Shown piece by piece: positions 1-7,375 of a DNA stretch of 26,066 nucleotides. The stretch's first letter is position 1; every line of letters starts with the position of its first letter. The position numbers were made by a program, and so were the translations under genes. The DNA comes from Branchiostoma floridae (Eukaryota > Chordata > Leptocardii > Amphioxiformes > Branchiostomatidae). The notes under the pieces were generated by a model, which did no database searches, was not told the DNA's origin, and worked only from the letters and a program-made list of their open reading frames with translations. Location: positions 1,136,125 to 1,162,190 of the forward strand of contig NC_049990.1 of the NCBI RefSeq assembly GCF_000003815.2. Reading direction: 5' to 3'.

Positions 1-18
1 TCAGTATGGCCTCCAAGT

Positions 19-81
19 ATAATCTCAAAGCAGATCTAAACTCCTTCCCATTTGCCACAGCAAGATCTGCTTGGAGATTAT
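19..81. repeat. Short fold-back repeat in the intron of TNF-like copy 1
   Basis: Arms at 19-37 and 63-81 are reverse complements (ATAATCTC[A/C]AAGCAGATCT type) with one mismatch, around a 25-base centre. The same structure with perfect arms is in the second unit at 5271-5333. A single arm-like piece, TATAATCTCCAAGCAGG, recurs at about 12072-12088, so the sequence looks like a dispersed repeat and not a gene-specific structure. Confidence 0.6.
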
Positions 82-198
82 CCAAGTACCATTTACAGCA
101 TAGTGGTGTACAGAAAATGCTTGTAAAACGACATTGGGCGGGAGAGATGATATTCATTAATCATAGTATGTTTATTAACTTACTCATTCATTCCCTAG

Positions 199-483
199 GT
201 ACAGTTCACCCATATTCCACAAGAGGGCGCTCCAGACACGGGATCGCCGCACCTGTCCTTCTCCGTGTACCAACTGCCCAGATCACCCCCCGCCTACCGG
301 ATCATGACGAGCGGTGGTACAGTCCACACCGTGTTGGAAGGTGGGGCGTGGGCGAAGACATTTTACGTGGAGGGGGTGTTCCGGCTCCAGGCGAGAGACC
401 ACCTGTATGTGACAGTGTCTGACTTGGACAGGGTGAACCCGTACGAGTATGCCACGTACTTTGGGGCGTTCTTAGTTTCACGG
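199..483 (+). CDS. TNF-superfamily ligand, last exon (copy 1, partial)
   Basis: Terminal exon of a TNF-homology-domain ligand, the trimeric cytokine domain that binds TNF receptors outside the cell. The acceptor TTCCCTAG ends at 198 and the frame starts GTA CAG (V-Q-F) in phase 0. It encodes about 94 residues and ends at TGA 481-483. The tail V-N-P-Y-E-Y-A-T-Y-F-G-A-F-L-V matches the conserved last strand of the TNF fold (TYFGAFL), preceded by a strand pattern (FRLQARDHLYVTVSD) typical of the family. Upstream exons carrying the membrane anchor and the N-terminal part of the domain lie left of the window. The second copy at 5451-5738 differs by only two amino acids (P/S and S/G), with four silent changes. 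Family call is firm; orthology to a named vertebrate ligand cannot be judged. Confidence 0.85.
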
Positions 484-1549
484 TGAAAGATAATCGTCCT
501 TTTCTTTTGATAGAAGAAAAATCAAAGGTTTCAGAGCAACGAAAATCTGTGTCACTATATAGTTTTAATGGCACCTTATTGCCTAAGGCTTGGGGTGTTT
601 GGCCTACTCAATCCAGAGCAATCCTGGCTAAAATTCCAATGACATTCCATAGATGTAGTGCCATTGAAAAAACAACAACACGATTTTCCTCATTCCACCC
701 AGGTGCCAAAAAAGTTACCTGACTTCGGTTGGGGAGGTAAAAGGCAGTAGAAGAAGAGGTTGGGCTCTGCTTCCACTACCCTACCCTATACCTATAGCTT
801 CTCACTGCCCTTAAAGACCCTTTTGTACTACCTTTCCTTTTTACATTTAATATGCAGTTAAACTGAGAATGATCACAGCAAAGCAGGCGGGTAGCGGGAG
901 CCTTGACTCAATACATGTCGTCAATGCAGATGATCATAACCAGAAGATTGATAGTATTAATTCTCTATATTCGGAACCAGTGCAATGGGACCCACACTTT
1001 TATGCACAGGTTTATGTACATGTAAATATGTATATACATTCTTTTCCTATTACTAGAAAATGGTAAACAAAAAATGAAAAGGTCAAATCATTCAAAAATA
1101 AAACAAAAAAGACTTCGTTTGAATCATGACAGTGTACATGTGTTCCGTTTAATTTTGAGAAAAACTGGACTATTGACCACAAAGAAGAATGAATAAAAAA
1201 ACACTGCCAAACTGCAGGCCATGACATTGGACTAACCTTGAAGTGCATTTTTCATGTCTTTCTCTAAGCGGCGTTGCATTTCAATTATTCCTGTAAATAG
1301 ATTGATATTCTATGCTATGCTTTACTGATCGATTCAGAGGTGTTCTCTCTACTGTTTTACGAAATGTGAACGGAATAGTTTACTTCGATTTCAAGTTATC
1401 GTTATTTTAGAAATTCTGTAAATATTGTACATAGCTTTAAATAGACCTACAAGTTACATGTCCAGGTAACTATATGCGTACCTTCTACCAATGATCATGT
1501 ACAGATATTAAAAACCAAGTTAATATACTGATTGAAACTCCTCCTTGCC
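484..1549. other. Non-coding stretch downstream of TNF-like copy 1
   Basis: Presumed 3' UTR and intergenic DNA. It is AT-rich, with short ORFs that are not maintained between the two units. The whole stretch is repeated at about 5739-6826 with substitutions and small indels, so its conservation reflects the duplication and not selection on a gene. Confidence 0.6.
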
Positions 1550-1599
1550 GTTGCCATGGTGACAGTTGCTATGGTAACGTAGTCGGTTGCCATGGTAAC
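1550..1599. promoter_or_regulatory. Cluster of three RFX X-box-like palindromes (copy 1)
   Basis: Three near-identical 14-mers sit within 50 bp: GTTGCCATGGTGAC (1550-1563), GTTGCTATGGTAAC (1565-1578) and GTTGCCATGGTAAC (1586-1599). They fit the RFX winged-helix consensus GTNRCC-N(0-3)-RGYAAC. An inverted and a direct CCAAT box (ATTGGTCCAAT) follows about 40 bp on. The site lies between the convergent ends of the TNF-like gene and the peptide gene. The cluster is kept in unit 2. The target gene is unknown. Confidence 0.55.
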
Positions 1600-2151
1600 A
1601 GAATACTGATTATTGAGGGGGAGTCGGGATTCGACATTGGTCCAATTTATGGACGCTTAACTACATGACATGATCTGACACATTTGATTACTGTTTTTTC
1701 GGGAGTTTATTTGTGTTTCAACTCTCCTTTACATAGGCATTGTACTTTTGTTGATTCTATAATTCATGAACAAACAACGTCTGTTATATTGTATCATTTG
1801 CGTCATGCATATCAATTGAGTTAATCATCTTATTATAACTATTGTCATCATATATCGTTACAATGTTGTATTCAGGCGTATATTGTTTATATATTATATT
1901 GTATCATTTGCTTCATGCACTTCCATTGACTTAATCACATTTTTGTCATCATATATTGTTACAATATTCATGCACATATTGTTTATATATGATACTAATA
2001 CAAGTTTGAAACTTGAGTGCGCCACCACAACGTCTGTATGTACTCCATCAAGAACAATCCGGGACAGCTTTTTAAAGGCCTTTGTTTTGTACTTTAGGAC
2101 ACTCATCGGTTCTTCACTGTAACCATGCATTCAAAAGCAAGTTGTATCTTG

Positions 2152-2279
2152 GCGTTATAGACTATTTCATTGACAGGAAAGGTGCGTTATAGACTATTTT
2201 ATTGACAGGAAAGGTGCGTTATAGAATATTTTATTGACAGGAAAGGTGCGTTATAGACTATTTTATTGACAGGAAATAG
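2152..2279. repeat. 32-bp minisatellite, 4 units (copy 1)
   Basis: Four tandem 32-bp units start at 2152, 2184, 2216 and 2248 (core GCGTTATAGACTATTTTATTG). On the minus strand units 2-4 contain CAATAAAATAG, i.e. the canonical poly(A) signal AATAAA; unit 1 has AATGAAA. The array lies just past the presumed last exon of the minus-strand peptide gene. The homologous array in unit 2 has six units. Confidence 0.9.
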
Positions 2280-2514
2280 TCGTTACTGTGACAAGCTAAA
2301 CTAACGGTCATGGCAAAACAAAGTCCTGTTGATGAAGCTTAGACATTCAGGTATTTAGATACGACAAATATCAACGCAGCATGTTTCTTGATTTGGAAAC
2401 GGTCAGACGTTTCAGTAGCATCCACTGCCTTTCGCCAGTAACACTGGGCAAGATCTGTTCAAAAGCAGGTTTCATACATCTCATGATGGTCGCATGGTCG
2501 GCGGCTTGGTCGGC
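2280..2514 (-). other. Presumed 3' UTR exon of peptide gene, copy 1
   Basis: On the minus strand a pyrimidine tract and acceptor (CTTCCTTTCAG) end at 2515, which would pair with the GTAAGT donor at 2877, nine bases past the stop codon of exon 2. The exon would run into the minisatellite with its AATAAA signals. It has an open frame directly after the acceptor (A-D-Q-A-A-D-H-A-T-I-M-R-C), also open in unit 2 (9649 downwards), so it could be coding if exon 2 were skipped, because exon 1 also ends in phase 0. Splicing is inferred from signals only. Confidence 0.4.
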
Positions 2515-2619
2515 CTGAAAGGAAGCAAACTAGTCAGCTATGTAATAGTGGGGAGAAGAAGCACACCAGTTGGCGCTCTCGTAGGCATTAAAACGCCAGC
2601 TTGACATGTGATACGTATA

Positions 2620-2822
2620 CCAGTGTACCACACTAGTATCACTTCTTTAATATGGGAACAAATGGTTTGTTGTCAGTGCTACCATGTTTGTCACTTCAAC
2701 CCTTGTTACGAAGTTTATGGTGTCTATTTTGAAAATTTTAACCTTGTTCTTTTAGCGCTATCTCATTATTTTTGCATTATGCATAGGATGCCATCCATAG
2801 AATTTACTTGCTCTGGCCTAAA
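2620..2822. repeat. Dispersed repeat, copy A (ends CTTGCTCTGGCCT)
   Basis: This block ends in a recognisable string (GATGCCATCCATAGAATTTACTTGCTCTGGCCT in substance, 2786-2820) followed by an A-rich tract. It is present in unit 2 (about 10078-10285). A diverged third copy lies outside the duplication at about 18936-19132, so it is an interspersed repeat. No coding capacity is seen. Confidence 0.55.
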
Positions 2823-2884
2823 AAGAAAAAAAAAAACGAAAAACACAAGTTAACAAGAATGGACATCGAATACTTACATTTTCG

Positions 2885-3508
2885 TCATTCTTTCTGCATG
2901 TCGGCCATAACCTTCTCCACCTCCCTTTTGTCCAGGAGCTCCCTGGCCAGCTCCCGGCGCTCAGCGGCCAGTCGGCGGGCCAGCAGCGCTTTCAGGGCCG
3001 AGACGTCCCGCGGAGCCTCGGCGTTACGCTCCTACATCAAACAATGGCATTGAAAGAGGCGTCATTATACCCCTGTCACATTATCCACGATCGTCGGGCG
3101 TATCGATGGAAGATCGACCATATTTAAGATCGACAGAGGGTTGTGCATATATTTCACCTGAAAACCGTCCCTGTCACATATAAGCCATAGTTGGTACCTT
3201 GTACAATTGTTGTGCAATAAAGTTATTATTATAGGCGAGGCTCGGACGATTGCCGCAGACTCGTCGTTTGATCGATTGTAGCCAGGGATATCATTTTGTC
3301 TAAATTTTCTTAATTTTCGAAAAACAAGATGCAGCGAAATTTCCTCCATTGTTTACTTTACTCCCTCTAAACAGAGAAGATTGACAAATATTTTCAAAGA
3401 CGGTTTCCTTACCAAGTCCCTCCTGCCATGCGCTAGCCAGCTCTCGGCGGTCCACATCTGTGAGGAGATGACCATCACAGCGAGAAGCAGCACCAGGGAA
3501 GTTTTCAT
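2885..3508 (-). CDS. Small secreted peptide precursor, copy 1 (two coding exons)
   Basis: Exon 1 (3508-3413) encodes 32 residues starting [17 protein letters not shown], a typical signal peptide with Lys then a Leu/Val core. Cleavage is likely near [15 protein letters not shown] segment follows, in which G-R-R is a possible amidation and dibasic cleavage site. The donor GTAAGG starts at 3412, phase 0. Exon 2 (3031-2885, acceptor GATGTAG) encodes 48 residues rich in Ala, Leu, Arg and Glu ([16 protein letters not shown]), probably one amphipathic helix, ending K-E-TGA. The total is 80 residues with no cysteine. A strong donor GTAAGT nine bases after the stop indicates a 3' UTR intron. A TATA box lies about 80 bases upstream of the ATG. 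I do not recognise the family; a peptide hormone or a helical host-defence peptide are both possible. Confidence 0.7.
3062..3296. repeat. Putative MITE-like element in the peptide gene intron, copy 1
   Basis: It begins CCCCTGTCACATTATCC and ends GATCGATTGTAGCCAGGG, and the ends are partly reverse complementary (CCCTG...CAGGG, with GATCGTCG/ACGACGAG blocks). The inner string CGCAGACTCGTCGTTTGATCGATT is nearly the same as the arm of the large fold-back element at 25861-26039. A long minus-strand ORF here (3349-3065) is judged spurious. Exact borders and target duplication are uncertain. Confidence 0.45.
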
Positions 3509-3585
3509 CCTGAACACAGTGAGGGCTGGGCTGACGGAATAAGGGGTCTGGAGCTCAAGTGTCCTGATATCAGCCGGACTGTCCG

Positions 3586-3592
3586 CTTTATA
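3586..3592 (-). promoter_or_regulatory. TATA box of peptide gene copy 1
   Basis: TATAAAG on the minus strand, about 78-84 bases before the ATG at 3508. The surrounding 100 bases are well conserved in unit 2 (TATA at 11049-11055). The match continues about 170 bases upstream. Confidence 0.6.
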
Positions 3593-3886
3593 CAGCTCTG
3601 GAGAAGATGCATTTGCACTTGTAATGATCGGAGTTTCGCTTCAATGATAAGCAAATGTACAAATCTAGGTCAAAGTCTTTCGATGCTGTACTCTAATTTG
3701 TTTTGTGAGTACTTCGACTTCCAACGGTCATTTCCTTACTTCCAAAGAGCTATTTGCACTTTTAATGATCGGGGCTGAGGATATATGGATGGTGTTGAAT
3801 GGTGACTTAACTAAACCCGTAGTAGGGCCTCTACTGAATTGCTTTCAAATTACAAACTTGTACTTTATCTGTTGTACACAAAACAA

Positions 3887-4003
3887 ACAGTCCACTTTAT
3901 ATGTCTCTTCAGAAAAACTATTTGCACTTGACCTGATCAGAGTTACGCTTCAATTATGGAGAGATACGAAACTAGTTCAAAGTCCTTTGGCGTTGTTACT
4001 CTA
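3887..4003 (-). promoter_or_regulatory. Decayed duplicate of the peptide gene promoter
   Basis: This segment aligns throughout with the intact promoter and upstream flank at 3578-3695. Shared blocks are a CTTTATA-like TATA box, CTATTTGCACTTG, GATCRGAGTTNCGCTTCAAT and CAAAGTCNTTNGNNGNTGTTACTCTAA. No signal peptide exon can be found on its left, so only the promoter survives. Confidence 0.55.
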
Positions 4004-4595
4004 AGTAGTGTATTTTACCGTCACTATTTTCTGATCTGTGGGTACTTCTTTATTCAGTCTCCCATTTCTAAGAAAGCCGCCGTAGAGACAATTACATGCG
4101 GCTATTAGAAGACTGAAAACATGGCCGTTTACATGAATTACCGGATATGACGTGTAAAATTGTGTTCCATTTCCGAGAAAGCCGTCCGACGACTTCAAGA
4201 CAATTTCATGCAGCTGTTACAAAGACTGGGAAAGTGATCGTTGACGTATGTTTGAAGCTTTTAAGCATAATACTAGTACTATTGACCTACGTCTTAGATA
4301 TACATACACATGTATTGGGAAGGGATATTCCGTTTTTTCGTTATTTTCCGTTTTAGTCGTACAGTATGAATGAATGATCGGAGTTTCGCCTCAATAATAA
4401 GCAATTTTGCGTAAAATTGTCTGTTTGAAGCCTTTACGCACCATGCGGGTACTATTGGCCTACTTCTTACCTATACATTTATGTTTGGGGAAGTTTTTTT
4501 TTCCGTTACCTTTCTGTTTGGACGTAGAGTATTTTGTAATTGCCCTTTAACTATGATTTAAATGTCTGTATGAATTCATAATTTTTGCGGCATAG

Positions 4596-4650
4596 TGGCT
4601 CAAATGTCTTGATATCAGCCAACCGTTTAGTTTTCGACTTTGTATATATT
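4596..4650 (-). promoter_or_regulatory. Second decayed promoter remnant
   Basis: GGCTCAAATGTCTTGATATCAGCC (split over 4596-4620) resembles the transcribed leader just downstream of the TATA box in the intact gene (GCTCAAGTGTCCTGATATCAGCC at 3553-3575), followed by a TATATATTATA string. A block resembling the upstream flank (GATCGGAGTTTCGCCTCAAT) is at 4376-4396. No exon is preserved. Confidence 0.4.
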
Positions 4651-4691
4651 ATACTTTTTGGCGTATCTTATTACCTGAATGTCTAACCTAC

Positions 4692-4775
4692 ATCGACGAA
4701 TGAATGACTGAATGACTGAATGACTGACAGAATGAATGAATGTACATGTATGAATGAATGTACATGTATTTCATA
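4692..4775. repeat. Imperfect GAAT/GACT microsatellite with TACATGTA repeats
   Basis: Runs of GAATGAATGACT-type tetramers followed by repeated TGTACATGTATGAATGAA. It is simple-sequence DNA with no coding value. Confidence 0.7.
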
Positions 4776-4917
4776 CATGTACACGTATATGTACTCGCAA
4801 CTTTCTTCCTTAAGTCATTTATTTCATTTTTTACCATGGTAGATAGATAACAATCAGACATGCTGCCTGTTTTTCTGGTGCCCCTGAACACTTACAATAC
4901 CGATACGGCTGGGACAT

Positions 4918-5095
4918 ACATACATTACATAGGTGTTCGGGGAGAGCCATACCCCAGGCACGTTAAAGAAACCCGCCACATGGGCGAAATTCTGGCCAAA
5001 ATAGGGGTAGGGAATCTCCCGAGCAGCCTCGCAACCCCTGCTTCGCCTATTGGGTCAGTTAGTCCTCACTCATAGTGAGCAATGACATCGACACT
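4918..5095. other. Repeat-like, GC-richer intergenic block
   Basis: Higher GC than its surroundings, with strings such as CACGTTAAAGAAACCCGCC that remind me of short interspersed repeat tails in marine invertebrates. No second copy is in the window, so repeat status is only a guess. It lies just before the first visible exon of TNF-like copy 2 and has no homologue in the visible part of unit 1. Confidence 0.25.
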
Positions 5096-5127
5096 GCTAT
5101 ATGGCGCAACTGATACATGCGGTACAG

Positions 5128-5738
5128 TCCCAAGGAGGTGCCGCTCACAGGTTACTACAACATTTACTGTCAGGTATGGTTCACACACACTCTGCTAAGG
5201 GCTCTACTGGTGCGGTTCGCACACACTCCACTAGTAGGCGCTACTGACACCTTCAGTATGGCCTCCAAGTATAATCTCCAAGCAGATCTAAACTCCTTCC
5301 CATTTGCCACAGCAAGATCTGCTTGGAGATTATCCAAGTACCATTTACAGCATAGTGGTGTACAGAAAATGCTTGTAAAACGACATTGGGCGGGAGAGAT
5401 GATATTCGTTAATCATAGTATGTTTATTAACTTACTCATTCATTCCCTAGGTACAGTTCACCCATATTCCACAAGAGGGCGCTTCAGACACGGGATCGCC
5501 GCACCTGTCCTTCTCCGTGTACCAACTGCCAAGATCACCCCCCGCCTACCGGATCATGACGGGCGGTGGTACAGTCCACACCGTGTTGGAAGGTGGGGCG
5601 TGGGCGAAAACATTTTACGTGGAGGGGGTGTTCAGGCTCCAGGCGAGGGACCACCTGTATGTGACAGTGTCTGACTTGGACAGGGTGAACCCGTACGAGT
5701 ATGCCACGTACTTTGGGGCGTTCTTAGTTTCACGGTGA
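5128..5738 (+). CDS. TNF-superfamily ligand, last two exons (copy 2, partial)
   Basis: A 46-base exon at about 5128-5173 reads P-K-E-V-P-L-T-G-Y-Y-N-I-Y-C-Q and ends at a GTATGG donor in phase 0. The terminal exon 5451-5738 resumes V-Q-F-T-H-I-P-Q-E-G. The junction gives G-Y-Y-N-I-Y-C-Q-V-Q-F, matching the TNF-domain strand written as GxYxIYSQVxF in the family, so the splice is well supported. The C terminus carries T-Y-F-G-A-F-L-V before TGA 5736-5738. An in-frame TGA at 5111-5113 means the small exon cannot extend far left; the CAG at 5125-5127 is the likely acceptor. Exons for the cytoplasmic, membrane and stalk parts were not found between 4000 and 5100. The intron holds the fold-back repeat at 5271-5333. 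Confidence 0.85.
5271..5333. repeat. Short fold-back repeat in the intron of TNF-like copy 2
   Basis: Arms 5271-5289 and 5315-5333 are perfect 19-base reverse complements (ATAATCTCCAAGCAGATCT). The homologue in unit 1 has one arm mismatch. Confidence 0.65.
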
Positions 5739-6826
5739 AAGATAATCGTCCTTTTCTTTTGATAGAAGAAAAATCAAAGGTTTCAGAGCGACGAAAAACT
5801 GTGACACTATAGAGTTTTAATGGCAGCGTATTTCCGTAAGGCTTGGAGTGTTTGACAAACTCAATCTAGAGCAGAGGGTCTGGCTAAAAATCCAATGACA
5901 TTCCATAGATGTAGTGCCATTGAAAAAACAACAACACGTTTTTCCTCATTCCACCCAGGTGCCAAAATAGGTACCTGACTTCGGTTGGGGAGGTAAAAGT
6001 CGGTAGAAGAAGAGGTTGGGCTCTGCCTCCCACTACCCTACCCTATACCTATAGCTACTCACTGCTCTTAAAGACCCTTTTGTACTACCTTTCCTTTTTA
6101 CATTTAATATGCAGTTAAACTAAGAATGATCACAGCAAAGCAGGCGGGTGGCGGGAGCCTTGACTCAATACATGTCTTCAGTGCAGATAATCATAACCAG
6201 AAGATTGATAGTATTAATTCTCTAGATCCGGAACCAGTGCAATGGGACCCACATTTTTATGTACACGTTTATGTACATGTAAATATGTATATGCAGTCGT
6301 TCCCTATTACTGGAAAATAGTTGACAAAAAATGAAAAGGTCCAATCATGACATACTACTAAAACAAAACAAAGTAAGACTGCATTTGAATCATGACAATT
6401 TGTTCTTTGAATTCTGTGCAAATTTGAAATGTTGACCAAAAAAGAAGAATAAATGAAAAACACTGCCAAACCAAAGGCCATGACATTGAACTAAGCGTGA
6501 GGTGCATTTCCCACGTCTTTCGCTAAGCGGCGCTGCATTCCAATTGTTCATGTAAATAGATCGATATTCTATGCTATCGATATTACCGATCGATTCAGAG
6601 ATGTTCTCTCTACTGTTTTACGAAATGTAAACGGAACAGTTTACTTCGATTTTAATCTATGGTTATTTTAGAAATTCTGTAAATATTGTACAAAGTATAT
6701 TAAACAGACTTACATGTCCAGGTAACTATATGCGTACCTTATACCAATGATCATGTACAGATATTAAAAACTCCGGCAGACATTACCAAGTTATAATTAA
6801 TATACTGATTGAAACTCCTCCTTGCC

Positions 6827-6876
6827 GTTGCCATGGTGACAGTTGCTATGGTAACGTAGTCGGTTGCCATGGTAAC
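6827..6876. promoter_or_regulatory. Cluster of three RFX X-box-like palindromes (copy 2)
   Basis: The same three 14-mers as in unit 1, at 6827-6840, 6842-6855 and 6863-6876, unchanged in sequence and spacing although neighbouring DNA has substitutions and indels. An ATTGGTCCAAT pair follows about 40 bp on. Confidence 0.55.
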
Positions 6877-7375
6877 GGAATACTTATTATTGAGGGGGAG
6901 TCGAGATTCAACATTGGTCCAATTTATGGACGCTTAATTACATGACATGATCTGACACATTTGATTATTGCTTTTCGGGAGTTTATTTGTGTTTCAACTC
7001 TCCTTTACATAGTCATTGTACTTTTGTTGATTCTATAGTTCATGAACAAACAGGTTCTGTTGTATTGTATTACTTGCTTCATGCACATCAATTGACTCAG
7101 AGTTAATCACATCTCATTACAAGTATTGTCATAATATATCGTTACAATATTGTATTCAGGCGTATATTGTTTATATATTATATTGTATCATTTGCTTCAT
7201 GCACTTCCATTGACTTAATCACATTTTTGTCATCATATATTGTTACAATATTGTTTATATATAATACTAATACAAGTTTGAAACTTGTGTGCGCCACCAC
7301 TACGTCTGTATGCATTCCAACATGAACAATGAAAATTAAATAAGGGGACAGTTTTTTAAAGGATGTCTTTGTTTT

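Noticed and set aside
6-422. 138-codon + strand ORF and its 185-codon counterpart at 5117-5674
   Set aside because: It reads through the intron and then the TNF exon in the wrong frame; the TNF frame is identified by the conserved C terminus and by the splice phase.
2152-2279. CRISPR-like array
   Set aside because: The 32-bp units abut with no spacers, so it is a minisatellite, and the genome is animal.
2885-3031. Assignment of the peptide to the PTH or CRF hormone families
   Set aside because: Length and helicity are similar, but no diagnostic residues match; the family is left open.
3065-3349. 94-codon minus-strand ORF, also open at 10530-10814
   Set aside because: It lies in the intron of the peptide gene within a repeat, has no recognisable motif, and its conservation is explained by the recent duplication of the whole unit.
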